Shown here piece by piece: positions 8,875-19,896 of a stretch of 64,000 bases of DNA (its first letter is position 1; the number at the start of each line of letters is the position of its first letter). Origin of the DNA: Desulfovibrio sp. ZJ209 (GTDB lineage: Bacteria > Desulfobacterota > Desulfovibrionia > Desulfovibrionales > Desulfovibrionaceae). The notes under the pieces are model-generated. The model ran no database searches, was not told the origin of the DNA, and saw only the letters and a program-made list of their open reading frames with translations. Location: contig NZ_JAAKEJ010000006.1 in the NCBI RefSeq assembly GCF_011039135.1, positions 124,001 to 188,000 of the forward strand. Direction: 5' to 3'. The position numbers and the translations under genes are program-made.

Positions 8875-9912
8875 ATGAACAGAAGTCACGCCATCCTCGC
8901 CGGCCCCCTGTTTTTCGCGCTCCTGGGCACCGCCTTTTGCGTCTGGAGCGCGCTCGGGAACGATGTCAATTTCTGCGTCACCACCGGCTGCACCCTGTAC
9001 CAGGACTTCACCGTCGCCGGCATCTCCCTCTGGTGGTTCGGCACCGCTGCCTTCGGCGCGCTGGCCGGCCTTGCGCTGCTCGGCGCGGCGGAGTGGGCCC
9101 GCATCGTGGCCGCCCTCGCCATCCTGGGCGATATCTGCCTGCTCCTGCTCATGGCCTTCACCGCGCCCTGCATCAGTTGCCTTGTGGCGGCGCTGCTCTT
9201 CGCCATCATCTATTTCCTCCTGCGCCGCGAGCCCGCGCCGCAGAGCCGCATGCGCCCCGAGGAGCGGCGGCACTCCGTGCTGCTCTGGGTGTGGGCCGCG
9301 CTCTTCGTGGTCAATGTGGGCGCCGTGGCGCGCTCCCAGGCGGATGTGTGGCCCATCCTCGACGAAAGCGAAAACCCGGTCACGCGCATGTTTTTCTCGC
9401 CCTCCTGCCGCTACTGCATCGAGGGCATCAACGCGCTCTCCGGCAATGTGGACGTGGCCTTCTATCCCCTCGCCGAGACCGAGGCCGATGTCTGGAAGGT
9501 GGCGCGCATGCGCGCCCTGCTCGACGAAGGGCTCAACATCGCCCAGGCCCTCGCCCAGAGCCAGAATGTCCAGGAGCCCTCGGGCTTCGCCTCCTGGCGG
9601 CCGGGCATGCTGCTCCTGCGCTTCCGCCTGTTGCGCAACAAGGCCCACGTTTTCGCGGCCGGCTCGCAGGGCGTGCCCTTTTTCGAGCAGCGCGGGCTTC
9701 CGGGTGACATCCGCGAGCGCGTGGAGCGCGCCCAGCAGCCGCGCGGCCACGCCGACGCCCGCCCGGGCCGCGCGGTAACTTCGCCGGCCGCCCCGGATGA
9801 CGACACCCCCCGGGACGAGCGCCTGCCGCTGGAGACGGGCGGCCTCACGGGTTCCGGGGGCACCCAGTGCGGCGGCGCCGTGCCGTGCCCCCCGGGCAGC
9901 GAGGCCCGCTAG
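8875..9912 (+). CDS. VKOR-like membrane protein fused to a thioredoxin-like domain
   Basis: Probable disulfide-bond formation enzyme in the inner membrane, 345 residues. The N-terminal half has about four to five helices and the vitamin K epoxide reductase cysteine set: a loop pair Cys34/Cys39 and an intramembrane Cys99-Ile-Ser-Cys102. The periplasmic C-terminal part carries a thioredoxin-type FFSPSCRYC motif (Cys178, Cys181). VKOR homologues pass electrons from such a fused domain to quinone, taking the place of DsbB plus DsbA. The last ~60 residues are a low-complexity tail with two extra cysteines. Start chosen at 8875 because the first helix begins within ten residues. A PpiD-like foldase follows 141 bases later, consistent with an envelope-folding role. 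Confidence 0.7.
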   Translation: MNRSHAILAGPLFFALLGTAFCVWSALGNDVNFCVTTGCTLYQDFTVAGISLWWFGTAAFGALAGLALLGAAEWARIVAALAILGDICLLLLMAFTAPCISCLVAALLFAIIYFLLRREPAPQSRMRPEERRHSVLLWVWAALFVVNVGAVARSQADVWPILDESENPVTRMFFSPSCRYCIEGINALSGNVDVAFYPLAETEADVWKVARMRALLDEGLNIAQALAQSQNVQEPSGFASWRPGMLLLRFRLLRNKAHVFAAGSQGVPFFEQRGLPGDIRERVERAQQPRGHADARPGRAVTSPAAPDDDTPRDERLPLETGGLTGSGGTQCGGAVPCPPGSEAR

Positions 9913-10053
9913 GCTCGGGCTCCCTTCCCTTCTCCCCGCCACTTCCCGCCTCCGCGGCCGCGGCGCCCTTTCTTGAAATTTGCCGCGCCCGCGCGTATAC
10001 TGTCCCTTTCCTGTGATCCTCATTCCTGCGGCCCGGGCCGCACGGGAGCGCCC

Positions 10054-11973
10054 ATGCTTGAGTATATCCGCACCAGCGCGCAGTCTTTCGGCGTCAAGGT
10101 GGCCTTCGGCGTCATCATCCTTGTCTTCGTCTTCTGGGGCGTGGGCAACTTCAACGACCGGGATTACTCCAACGTGGTGGCCGTGGTGAACGGCCAGCCC
10201 ATCCTGGCGCAGGAGTTCGAGCGCGCCTACCGCAGCGCCGAGGAATACCTGCTGCGCGCCAATCCCGGGCTCACGCGCGAGCAGCTTATCCGCGACCATC
10301 TCGGGCGCACGGTGCTCAACGACCTTATCCGGCAGACCCTCGTCCTCCAGGAGGCCGAGCGCGCGGGCATCACCGTGACCCCGGTGGAGCTCAGGCACGC
10401 CGTGGGCAAGATGCGCGCCTTCCAGGACGACAAGGGCCGCTTCGACCCCGAGGCCTATACCCGCGTGCTCGCCGCGCAGCGCAAGAGCCCGGCCCAGTAT
10501 GAAAAGGAGCTCGCCGACGAGCTCCTGGCCGGCAAGATCTACGCCCTCGTCACCGCCCCGGCCTGGAGCGACCCGGACGAGCCCCGCCGCCGCTATGACT
10601 TTTTGCGCGAGCGGCGCAGCGTGGACTATATCTTCGTGCCCGCAGGGCGCTTCCTCGACAAGGTCACGGTCACGGACGCCGAGGCCCAGGCCTGGTATGA
10701 CGGCCACAAGGCGGATTTCGCCATCCCGGCGCGCGTCAACGTGGCCTATGTGGCCGTGCGCCCCGAAGAGCTCGTCAGCCCCGACAGCGTGAGCGAGGCC
10801 GACGCGCGGGCCTGGTACGAGGCCAACAGGAACCACTTTGAGCAGCCGGAGCAGGTGCGCGCGGCCCATATCCTCGTGCCCCTGCCGCAGGATGCCGACG
10901 CCGCGGCCGAAAGCGAGGCCCGCGAGGCCATCGCCAAGGCCGCCGCCCGCCTCAAGGCCGGCGAGGCCTTCGCCAAGGTGGCCGACGCCGTGAACCCCGA
11001 GGGCGCGGCGGGCCCGGGCGGCGAGCTCGGCTGGATCACGCGCGGGCGCACCGTGCCCGCCTTCGAGGAAGCGGCCTTCGCCCTCGAGCCGGGCACGGTC
11101 TCGGAGCCGGTGCGCAGCCCCTTCGGCTTGCACCTTATCCTCGTGGAAGAAAAGAATCCCGGCGGCGTGCCGGAATTTGAGAAGGTCGCCGGCGAGGCGC
11201 GCAAGGGCGTGGCCTTCGAGCGCGGCTCGGACAGGCTGCATGACACGCTCGACAGCCTCATCGAGGACAATATCCTCAACAAGCCGCTTGCCGAAAGCGC
11301 GGAGCGCCACGGCCTCAAGGCGGCGGAAAGCGGCCTCCTGGACAAGGAGGGGCTGGTCAGCACCCTCGGCGTCAAGCCCGAGGGCGCGGACGCCCTGCTC
11401 GCGGCCGGCGCGGGCCTGCCGGTGGACAGCGCGCTGGAAGCGGGCGACAGCTACCTCGTGGCGCGCATCGTCGCCACGGAGCCGGCCTCCACCAGGCCCT
11501 TCGCCGAGGTGAAGGACGGCATCGTGAAGATCCTCGCCGAGGAGAAGGCGCTCGCCGACGCGCTCGCCAGCGCGCAGGCCACGCGGGCAAAGCTCAAGGA
11601 CGGCCCCCTGCCGGAGGCCGAAGCCAAAAGCCTCGGCGTGAGGCAGGCGCCCGCCATGGAGCGCGGCGGCGCCCTGGCCGACTTCGCCCCGCACCCGGCG
11701 CTCGCCGAAGCCATCTTCGCGGACAAGCCGGGCGACTGGCTCGAGCGCGTCTACAGCGTCAGCGGCCCGCAGGGCCCGGGCGCCCTCCTCTGCCGCGTGG
11801 CCGCGGTGCTGCCCCCGGACGGCGCGGAGTGGGAGAGCGTGGGCGAGGCGCTCGCCGAGGGCGTAAAGCGCGAGCGCGAGGACGCGGTCTACGCCATCTT
11901 TCTCCAGAGCCTCGCGGACGGCGCCAAGGTGGAAGTGGTCAACAGCAACCTCGTCGACCGCGTGAACATGTAG
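10054..11973 (+). CDS. PpiD/SurA-type periplasmic peptidyl-prolyl isomerase
   Basis: Membrane-anchored periplasmic foldase of 639 residues. A single N-terminal helix (about residues 13-30, VAFGVIILVFVFWGVGNF) anchors it. A SurA-N-like chaperone region follows, then a parvulin domain at about 265-370 with HILVPLPQ, GPGGELGW and SPFGLHLI. A long second helical chaperone part ends the protein. Length and arrangement match PpiD. ATG at 10054 follows CACGGGAGCGCCC; an earlier in-frame ATG at 9973 would add a non-conserved leader. glmS starts 27 bases after the stop, so the two may share a transcript. Confidence 0.88.
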   Translation: MLEYIRTSAQSFGVKVAFGVIILVFVFWGVGNFNDRDYSNVVAVVNGQPILAQEFERAYRSAEEYLLRANPGLTREQLIRDHLGRTVLNDLIRQTLVLQEAERAGITVTPVELRHAVGKMRAFQDDKGRFDPEAYTRVLAAQRKSPAQYEKELADELLAGKIYALVTAPAWSDPDEPRRRYDFLRERRSVDYIFVPAGRFLDKVTVTDAEAQAWYDGHKADFAIPARVNVAYVAVRPEELVSPDSVSEADARAWYEANRNHFEQPEQVRAAHILVPLPQDADAAAESEAREAIAKAAARLKAGEAFAKVADAVNPEGAAGPGGELGWITRGRTVPAFEEAAFALEPGTVSEPVRSPFGLHLILVEEKNPGGVPEFEKVAGEARKGVAFERGSDRLHDTLDSLIEDNILNKPLAESAERHGLKAAESGLLDKEGLVSTLGVKPEGADALLAAGAGLPVDSALEAGDSYLVARIVATEPASTRPFAEVKDGIVKILAEEKALADALASAQATRAKLKDGPLPEAEAKSLGVRQAPAMERGGALADFAPHPALAEAIFADKPGDWLERVYSVSGPQGPGALLCRVAAVLPPDGAEWESVGEALAEGVKREREDAVYAIFLQSLADGAKVEVVNSNLVDRVNM

Positions 11974-12000
11974 GCGCGGGCGGCGCCTGGGGAGCGATCC

Positions 12001-13827
<1,827 letters not shown>

Positions 13828-13834
13828 CGGGGAC

Positions 13835-14407
13835 ATGCTCAAACCCTTCTACCAGGGCAAGCTGGACACCTTCTGCGCCATTTACGCCGTGCTCAACGCG
13901 CTGCGCCTGCTCTACGGCATCCGCGTGCTCAAGGCGCGCGACATCCTGAACGAGACACTCATGGGCCTCGCCTCCCGGCCCGAGGCCTTCCGCGCGGTGC
14001 TCACCCAGGAGACGGACTATATCGCCCTCGTGGACAACCTGCTGCGTATCCAGGCCCGCGCCTTTCCGCTGGACGTACAGGCGCCCTTTGCGGGCGCAAA
14101 GTCCCTGCCCGGGCCGGACGCCTTTTTCGCCGCCTGCCGCGACTGGCTGGCCCCGGGGCGCGGGCGGGCCATCGTCTTCCGCTTTCTGCGCAGCCTCACG
14201 CCCGACGGGGGCCCCATGAACCGCCACTGGACCACGGCCGACCGCGTGGACGGCGATGTCCTCCACCTTTTCGATTGCAGCCACGAGGCCGAAGCCATCC
14301 TCAACATCGACAGGACGAGCTTTGTCACCCGGGCCGACCACGTTTCCGCCGAGCGGCTTTTGCACATCCAGCCCGAAAGCGCGCGCTTCCTGCGCGTGCC
14401 CTTCTGA
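13835..14407 (+). CDS. Small papain-like protein of unknown function
   Basis: Not recognised as a named family. 190 residues with an arrangement expected of a papain-like cysteine hydrolase: Gln7 then Cys14 in QGKLDTFCAIYAVLNALR (oxyanion Gln and nucleophile at the start of a helix), His131 in MNRHWTT and Asp147 in LFDCSHE. Spacing and order (Q-C-H-D) match C39-like or transglutaminase-like folds. No signal peptide is seen, so it should be cytoplasmic. It begins 7 bases after glmS behind GACGGGGAC and rimO begins 5 bases after it, so it is translated from the same message. A peptidase or amide-transfer role is inference from the residue pattern only. Confidence 0.6.
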   Translation: MLKPFYQGKLDTFCAIYAVLNALRLLYGIRVLKARDILNETLMGLASRPEAFRAVLTQETDYIALVDNLLRIQARAFPLDVQAPFAGAKSLPGPDAFFAACRDWLAPGRGRAIVFRFLRSLTPDGGPMNRHWTTADRVDGDVLHLFDCSHEAEAILNIDRTSFVTRADHVSAERLLHIQPESARFLRVPF

Positions 14408-14411
14408 CGCG

Positions 14412-15761
14412 ATGCCTTCCGGCTCCCAGAGCGCTTCCACCCCCCGCGGCCCGCTGCCCGTCTGGGCGCTGAGCCTCGGCTGCCCCAAGAACCGCGTGGA
14501 CAGCGAGCGCCTGCTGGGCTCGCTGGGCGTGCCCGTGAAGCCCGCGGCGCACATGGGCCGAAGCCGCCTCGTCTTCATCAACACCTGCGGCTTCATCGAG
14601 CCCGCGGTGCGCGAATCCATCCGCGCCGTGCTCGACGCGGCGCAACATCTCGGCAAGCTCCGGCGGCGCCCCCTGCTGGCCGTGGCCGGCTGCATGGTGG
14701 GCCGCTATGGCGTGGCCGAGCTCGCCAAGGAGCTCCCGGAAGTGGATCTCTGGCTGCCCACGGAAGACCTTGCGCGCTGGCCGGCCCTCGTGCGCGCGGC
14801 GCTGGGCCTTACTCCGGCGCAAGGTTCCGGGCTGCCCGGCCGGCTGCTCTCCACCGGGCCCGCCTATGCGTGGCTCAAGGTGGGCGAGGGCTGCCGCCAC
14901 CAGTGCGCCTTCTGCACCATCCCGTCCATTCGCGGGCCCCTGCGCTCGGCGCCGGCCGAAGCCCTGCTCGCCGAGGCCCGCACGCTGCTCGCCCAGGGGG
15001 TGCGCGAGCTCGACCTCGTGGCGCAGGACGTTTCCGCCTGGGGCAGCGATTTCAGCGGCGGCGCGGAGCGCCCCCGGCTCGAGGACCTCATCACCGCCCT
15101 CGCCGGCCTGGACGGCCTTTTCTGGCTGCGCCTGCTCTATCTCTACCCCACGGGCGTCACCGGGACCCTGCTCAGGCGCATGGCCGGGCTGGGGCCCCCG
15201 GTGCTGCCGTACCTTGACATCCCCTTCCAGCATGCGGCGCCCGAACTCCTGCGCTCCATGGGGCGCCCCTTCGCGGGCGACCCGCGCCGCGTGCTCGAGC
15301 GCGTGCGCAGCATCCTGCCCGGCGCGGCGCTGCGCACCACCTTCATCGTGGGCTATCCGGGCGAGACCGACGCCCAATTCCTGGAGCTCTGCCGCTTTGT
15401 GGAGGAGGCCCGCTTCACCCACCTCGGCGTTTTCGCCTACCAGGCCGAAGAAGGCACGCCGGCCGCGAAGCTCCCCGGGCAAGTGCCCGTGCCCGTGCGC
15501 GAGGAGCGGCGCGCCGCCCTCATGGAGCTCCAGGCCGGCATCAGCGCGGACATTCTCGCGCAAGCCGTGGGCAGCCGCCTCCCCGTGCTCGTGGACGCGC
15601 CCGCGGCCGAGTGGCCCGGGCTGCATCGCGGGCGCGTGTGGTTCCAGGCGCCGGAGGTGGACGGCGTGACATGGGTGAGCGGCCCGGGTGTCACGCCCGG
15701 GGCCGTGGTGGAGGGCGATATCGTGGAAAGCTCGGATTACGACCTGAGCGCGCTGGCCTGA
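14412..15761 (+). CDS. rimO: Ribosomal protein S12 methylthiotransferase RimO
   Basis: Radical-SAM enzyme that adds a methylthio group to a conserved aspartate of ribosomal protein S12. 449 residues. The N-terminal UPF0004 domain carries its cluster cysteines in LGCPKNRVDSE, INTCGFIE and AGCMVGRYG. The radical-SAM motif is Cys161-x3-Cys165-x2-Cys168 (GCRHQCAFC), and a C-terminal TRAM domain follows (from about 385). The NRVDSE segment after the first cysteine distinguishes RimO from MiaB. The ATG at 14412 gives the shortest leader consistent with the family. It closes the glmS transcription unit; no clear terminator hairpin is visible before the convergent gene. Confidence 0.93.
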   Translation: MPSGSQSASTPRGPLPVWALSLGCPKNRVDSERLLGSLGVPVKPAAHMGRSRLVFINTCGFIEPAVRESIRAVLDAAQHLGKLRRRPLLAVAGCMVGRYGVAELAKELPEVDLWLPTEDLARWPALVRAALGLTPAQGSGLPGRLLSTGPAYAWLKVGEGCRHQCAFCTIPSIRGPLRSAPAEALLAEARTLLAQGVRELDLVAQDVSAWGSDFSGGAERPRLEDLITALAGLDGLFWLRLLYLYPTGVTGTLLRRMAGLGPPVLPYLDIPFQHAAPELLRSMGRPFAGDPRRVLERVRSILPGAALRTTFIVGYPGETDAQFLELCRFVEEARFTHLGVFAYQAEEGTPAAKLPGQVPVPVREERRAALMELQAGISADILAQAVGSRLPVLVDAPAAEWPGLHRGRVWFQAPEVDGVTWVSGPGVTPGAVVEGDIVESSDYDLSALA

Positions 15762-15821
15762 CAGGGGAACCGGCCGCGCGAGGCCAGCCCCCACGCGCGG
15801 CGCCTTGGGGACGATTTTCCC

Positions 15822-16874
15822 TTATTGCGGGGAGGGGGCGGCCTCGTGCCCGCCCCCATCCGCAAGCAGGGGCTTGAGCTTTTCGGCCAGCGCCCGGGAA
15901 AATTCCGCTTTTCCATACCTGTTCAAATGCGTCATGGTGGAGAAATATTTGGCCGGGAAAAACGCCAGCCCCTCAAGCAGGCCGGCATCTTTTTCGATGG
16001 CCAGCTTTTTCGCCACGTCACGGTAGGCCGCCGCCAGCGCGCCCTTCTCGTCCACAAAATGCTCCGCCACGGGCGTTCGCAGCAATACCACGTCCTTCAG
16101 GCCGTACTTGTCCACAACCTCCCGCAGCACCTGGAGGTTTTGCACATAGCCCTCCGCCAGGCCCTGAAAGCCGATATTCTTGGGGCCGCTCTGCACGTCT
16201 TTTAAATATATCACATTGGGGTCGATGACGCCGCCATGGCCCGCGCGAATGGCCTCCTGCGCCGCCTTGGGCGAGCCATAATAGCCGCCGGAGCTTCCCC
16301 GCAGTGGCACATAGAGAACGTGGTCATAAAGAAGCGTGCTCAGGGCATTCTTGACGCCCTTGTACGGGCCTGTGGGCGGAACCACCTCTTTATCAAAACT
16401 TTTCCTGATATATTTTGGCCAGTTGTCATACTGTTTCTGCCGTATGAGCTGGATGGGATGAAAAGCGAACAGGATCAGTTCCGGCACCGGGTTCCGTTTC
16501 AGGTATTCTTCGAGCACGATGGCGCAGCCCCGGGGCCCGGCGTAGGCCAGGGTGCAAAAGTTCTGGACACTCCGCCCCAGCTCCTGCTCGAGGATGAGCG
16601 GGTCTATGCCCATCAGGCCGGAGCTGTCGCCGAAGATGACGATATCGCCCCTTGCCCCCTGCTTTACCCTTTTTACCTGCTCATTGATGAGCAGCATGTC
16701 ATACGATGCCGGCTTCTCGTATTCCGTATCCATGTGCCGTGCGCCAAGCCAGGCAAGGCCGCCCGCAAGCCCGAACATGGCAAGGATGGGCAAACTCACA
16801 AGGGCAACCGCCCGCAGCGGATGCGAGCGGCTTCTTGTGGCGAGGAGGTCACGAAGTTTTTTTAACTGCTCCAT
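15822..16874 (-). CDS. SGNH/AlgJ-like membrane-anchored partner of the MBOAT acyltransferase
   Basis: 350 residues with one N-terminal helix (about 24-45) and a large periplasmic domain. It has a GDS block near residue 83 (VIFGDSSGLMG, Asp83-Ser84) and a C-terminal THLNRYG with His316, which fits an SGNH-type hydrolase/transferase fold such as AlgJ/AlgX. Such proteins move acetyl groups from the MBOAT channel onto extracellular polysaccharide. It lies 121 bases downstream of the MBOAT gene on the same strand. The ATG at 16874 has GAGGCGG ten bases upstream; the ATG at 16898 is an alternative. Base composition is less GC-rich than the flanks. Exact chemistry is inference. Confidence 0.65.
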   Translation of the reverse strand: MEQLKKLRDLLATRSRSHPLRAVALVSLPILAMFGLAGGLAWLGARHMDTEYEKPASYDMLLINEQVKRVKQGARGDIVIFGDSSGLMGIDPLILEQELGRSVQNFCTLAYAGPRGCAIVLEEYLKRNPVPELILFAFHPIQLIRQKQYDNWPKYIRKSFDKEVVPPTGPYKGVKNALSTLLYDHVLYVPLRGSSGGYYGSPKAAQEAIRAGHGGVIDPNVIYLKDVQSGPKNIGFQGLAEGYVQNLQVLREVVDKYGLKDVVLLRTPVAEHFVDEKGALAAAYRDVAKKLAIEKDAGLLEGLAFFPAKYFSTMTHLNRYGKAEFSRALAEKLKPLLADGGGHEAAPSPQ

Positions 16875-16995
16875 AGCGCATGCCGCCTCATGCCTCATTC
16901 GGCGTTTTGGGCTTCGGCGCCCGCCGGGCCCTCGTCTCAGCGAACAGCATCCCACCCGGACCAGCGCGCCCGAGGCAGGGTTGCCGCGCAGGCGC

Positions 16996-18363
16996 CTAAA
17001 ACTGGAAGTAGATAAAACTCAGGATGTTTTTGTTGTAAAAAACAAGCGTGCACAACAGCATGACGCCCAGGCACGCATATTTTATATACCTGTGCAGCCC
17101 TGTCAGGGGAAGGTCCGCTTGCGCCCTGCGCTGGAAAAACTCTATGACAAAGAGGATGCCGCCCAGGAAGAGGAGGGCTTTAAGCTGCCAGTAATTCGCC
17201 GGGAAGAATTCCCAATGTTTCAAGGCATTGCCGGCAAGGGACAATTCCTCGAGGCTGTGCACACGGAAGAAGAACCAGCCGATAAACGCGACGAGGAGAG
17301 TCACCAGCCAGCCCAGGGCGCGCCCCAGGGGCTTGCGGGTAAACTCCGGCGGCACGACGAGCCGCCATGCCACGAGGGCCGCGCCCCACCACAGGCCCCA
17401 GATGACAAAATTCCACCCGGCCCCGTGCCACAGGCCCGCCAGCCCCATGCAGAGGAGGAGATTCAGCGCCATCCGCCGTGTGCCGTGGCGGTTGCCCCCA
17501 AGGGGGATATACAGATAGTCGCGTATCCATGAGCTCAGGGTTATATGCCAGCGGCTCCAGAATTCCCGGGGCTCGGTGGACCAGTAGGGCCGGTTGAAGT
17601 TCAGTGAGAGATTAAAGCCCAGCAATTTGGCAAATCCGATGGCCATCAGGCTGTAGGCAAAAAAATCCGCATAAATCTGGAGCCCGAACGCCATTGACCC
17701 GAAAATGACGGACCAGCCGTTGGCCGTGGCCTGCCCGAATACGCTGTCCGCTATAAGGCCCGCATGGTCCGCGATGAAAACTTTTAAAAAATAGGCATAG
17801 ACCAAGAGGCCCACGGCGAGCTCGGCATCCTCGCGGGAGGCAGTTTTGAGGGTCTTGAATTGCGGCAGGAGGCTGGCCGCCCGCTCGATGGGGCCGGCCA
17901 CCAGCTGCGGGAAGAAGAGCGCGAAGGCGAAAAAATCCACGGGATTTTTTTCGGCGGCCACCTTTTGCTTATATACATCGACCACATAGGCGATCATTTG
18001 AAACGTGATGAACGAAATGCCCAAGGGGAGAATAATGGATTTCTCCGTGGAGCCTCCCCCCCCCCCGAGAGCGCCCAGCGTGGAAAGCAAAAACGTGTAA
18101 TACTTAAAGTAAATGAGCGTCAGGACGATCAGGCTGATGGCAAGCCAGAGAATGAACTTGCCTTTCCTCATCCAAAGTGCGGAAATGTAGGCGATAAAGC
18201 AAATCGAGAGCATCAGGAAGAGGTGGGGAACGCTCCACCAGGCATAAAAAATACAGCTGAACCCGAGGATGCACATATTCCTGAGCGGAATATTCCGGAT
18301 AAAGGGCAAAACGGCAAGGGCGATCCCGAAGAGAAGGAGAAATTCAATGCTGACAAAGCTCAT
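16996..18363 (-). CDS. MBOAT-family membrane O-acyltransferase
   Basis: 455-residue polytopic membrane protein of the AlgI/PatA type, which carries acyl groups across the membrane for O-acetylation of polysaccharide or peptidoglycan. Family marks are RPYWSTEPREFWSRWHITLSSW, IPLGGNRHG and the intramembrane catalytic His313 in GLWHGAGWN. The start at 18363 begins directly with a first helix; the frame extends upstream to 18684 but without membrane character. A run of ten cytosines (18056-18065) encodes a Gly-rich loop and could be a slippage site. The downstream SGNH gene forms the usual two-component acylation pair. Substrate glycan unknown. Confidence 0.88.
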   Translation of the reverse strand: MSFVSIEFLLLFGIALAVLPFIRNIPLRNMCILGFSCIFYAWWSVPHLFLMLSICFIAYISALWMRKGKFILWLAISLIVLTLIYFKYYTFLLSTLGALGGGGGSTEKSIILPLGISFITFQMIAYVVDVYKQKVAAEKNPVDFFAFALFFPQLVAGPIERAASLLPQFKTLKTASREDAELAVGLLVYAYFLKVFIADHAGLIADSVFGQATANGWSVIFGSMAFGLQIYADFFAYSLMAIGFAKLLGFNLSLNFNRPYWSTEPREFWSRWHITLSSWIRDYLYIPLGGNRHGTRRMALNLLLCMGLAGLWHGAGWNFVIWGLWWGAALVAWRLVVPPEFTRKPLGRALGWLVTLLVAFIGWFFFRVHSLEELSLAGNALKHWEFFPANYWQLKALLFLGGILFVIEFFQRRAQADLPLTGLHRYIKYACLGVMLLCTLVFYNKNILSFIYFQF

Positions 18364-18702
18364 AGGATATTCTCCCGCCCCAGGCCCGGAAAAAGGCCGC
18401 CCCCGGCAGGCACGCGCCACCTGAGCGCATGCGGGCCACCGGCGGCGCGCCCGGCATTGCCCCACATGCACACGCCGCTCACCCCATGGCACTGCGGGGA
18501 GCGCCCGGGATTGCGGCGTCTCCCCTCTAAAGCGGGGCCTTGCCTTTCGCGCGGGGCCACCGGCGGCCGCTTTCAGGCCCGGGTCACGCGCAAGGCGTGG
18601 CGCCCCGTGCCCCGCTTTCGGGAAGCGCGCGGAAATTCCGCCGCCAGGCACTGCGCTCATACTGCCTGGCCTGCCTTTTTGCAAGGCGAAACGCCGTCCC
18701 TC
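18364..18702 (-). other. Intergenic stretch, no gene seen
   Basis: 339 bases between the glycosyltransferase stop and the MBOAT start, both genes on the minus strand. Open frames here are Arg/Gly-rich and look like shadows. It is as GC-rich as the chromosome, whereas the MBOAT pair beyond it is not, so the compositional border falls at about 18,360. The promoter of the MBOAT pair should be here, but I could not pick out a convincing -35/-10. Confidence 0.4.
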
Positions 18703-19848
18703 TCACTCCCCGAGCGTGCCCTCCAACCCCGCCGCCACTTCGCCGCAGAAGGCGAGAAAGCGCCCCGCCATGGCCTCGAGGCCGATGCCCGGGCGCAGGC
18801 TCTCGCCGGCCCCGCGCAGGCGCGCCCGGAGGCGCTCGTCGCGCATGACCGCGATCATGGCCCGCGCCAGAGCCTGGGGGTCGCTTTCGCGGATGCGCAC
18901 CGCCGCATGCGGGGGCGCCCCGGCAAGGCGCTCGCGGTGCAGGGGACTCAGCGCGCAGATGAGGGGCACGCCGAGCGCTATGCCGGCCCAGAGGGTCTGC
19001 GGCACTTCCTCGGGCGAGGTGCCGGGCGCGAGCCACGCCGAGCACTGGCCGAGCACTTCCGGCGGCTGCCCGCCGAGGATGGAGAGCCGGCCGGCCACGC
19101 CGAGGCTTTCGGCCTCATGCAGTATCTCCGCAAAGCGCGGGCCCGCGCCGAACATGCGCACTTCCCACGGGGGCAGGTCTTCCCGCTGCCAGAGCGCGGC
19201 CATGGCCCGCACCACGGCGAGGGCGCCGGAATCGGGCCCAAGGCTCTCGCCCATGCCGAAGACATGGCGCCCTGTTTCCGGCGCGGGCACATACTCCGCC
19301 AGCGGGAGGCCCGGGCCGAGCAGGTCGAGCAGGGCGTCCGGGCGGCGCTTTTCGGGCATGCCGGCCCAGAGTTCATGGAGGCGCGCGCGCACATGCTCCG
19401 AGCCGCAGAAGACGCGGCTTGCCGCGCGCATGGCGCGCCCCCGGGCAGTTTCAGGCGCTGGCGGCCGCACGAAAAAGGCATGCGCGAGGTGGGCGCTCCC
19501 CTTTTTGCGCATGCCGAGCACGCGGCGCGAAAGGCCCAGGGCCTCTTCGCCCACGGTCTGGATGATGAGGAAGTCGCACCGCCGCTGCCAGCGCCAGAGG
19601 CGTACAAGGCCCGCCACATCACCCGCGCCGCCCACGGCGAGCAAGGACAGGCCCCGCTCCTCCGCGCGCTGATGCAGCCACGCCCCCCGCCGGCAGACAA
19701 GGAGCGGCGTGAAGCGGCCGTCCTCCCTGAGGCCTTCCGCCATGGCGAGCGCCTGTTCGGCCTCCACGCGCGCGAGCTGCGCGGGAGTTCCCAGAGGGGC
19801 GCCGGAGCCGTCCCCCTCCTGCTGGAGCGCCATGAGAAGAATGTGCAT
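18703..19848 (-). CDS. GT-B glycosyltransferase (GT4-like)
   Basis: 381-residue cytoplasmic sugar transferase. The N-terminal Rossmann half begins MHILLMALQQEGDGSG and contains a nucleotide-sugar-type C-terminal half with HVFGMGESLGPDSG, FGAGPRFAEIL, LSILGGQPPEVL and a terminal acidic loop (GTSPEEVPQTLWAGIALGVP) at the place of the GT4 EX7E motif. The start at 19848 follows CCGGGGAACGTG; the longer frame to 19884 lacks a site. Its stop is 339 bases before the MBOAT start, so a role in the same surface glycan is possible but not shown. The aminotransferase upstream ends 48 bases earlier on the same strand. Confidence 0.7.
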   Translation of the reverse strand: MHILLMALQQEGDGSGAPLGTPAQLARVEAEQALAMAEGLREDGRFTPLLVCRRGAWLHQRAEERGLSLLAVGGAGDVAGLVRLWRWQRRCDFLIIQTVGEEALGLSRRVLGMRKKGSAHLAHAFFVRPPAPETARGRAMRAASRVFCGSEHVRARLHELWAGMPEKRRPDALLDLLGPGLPLAEYVPAPETGRHVFGMGESLGPDSGALAVVRAMAALWQREDLPPWEVRMFGAGPRFAEILHEAESLGVAGRLSILGGQPPEVLGQCSAWLAPGTSPEEVPQTLWAGIALGVPLICALSPLHRERLAGAPPHAAVRIRESDPQALARAMIAVMRDERLRARLRGAGESLRPGIGLEAMAGRFLAFCGEVAAGLEGTLGE

Positions 19849-19896
19849 CACGTTCCCCGGGGCGCGGCATGCGCGCGGGTTCACAGGACGGCTTTG

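Noticed and set aside
11974-12000. glmS ribozyme or riboswitch before glmS
   Set aside because: Only 27 bases separate it from the upstream gene, too short for the structure.
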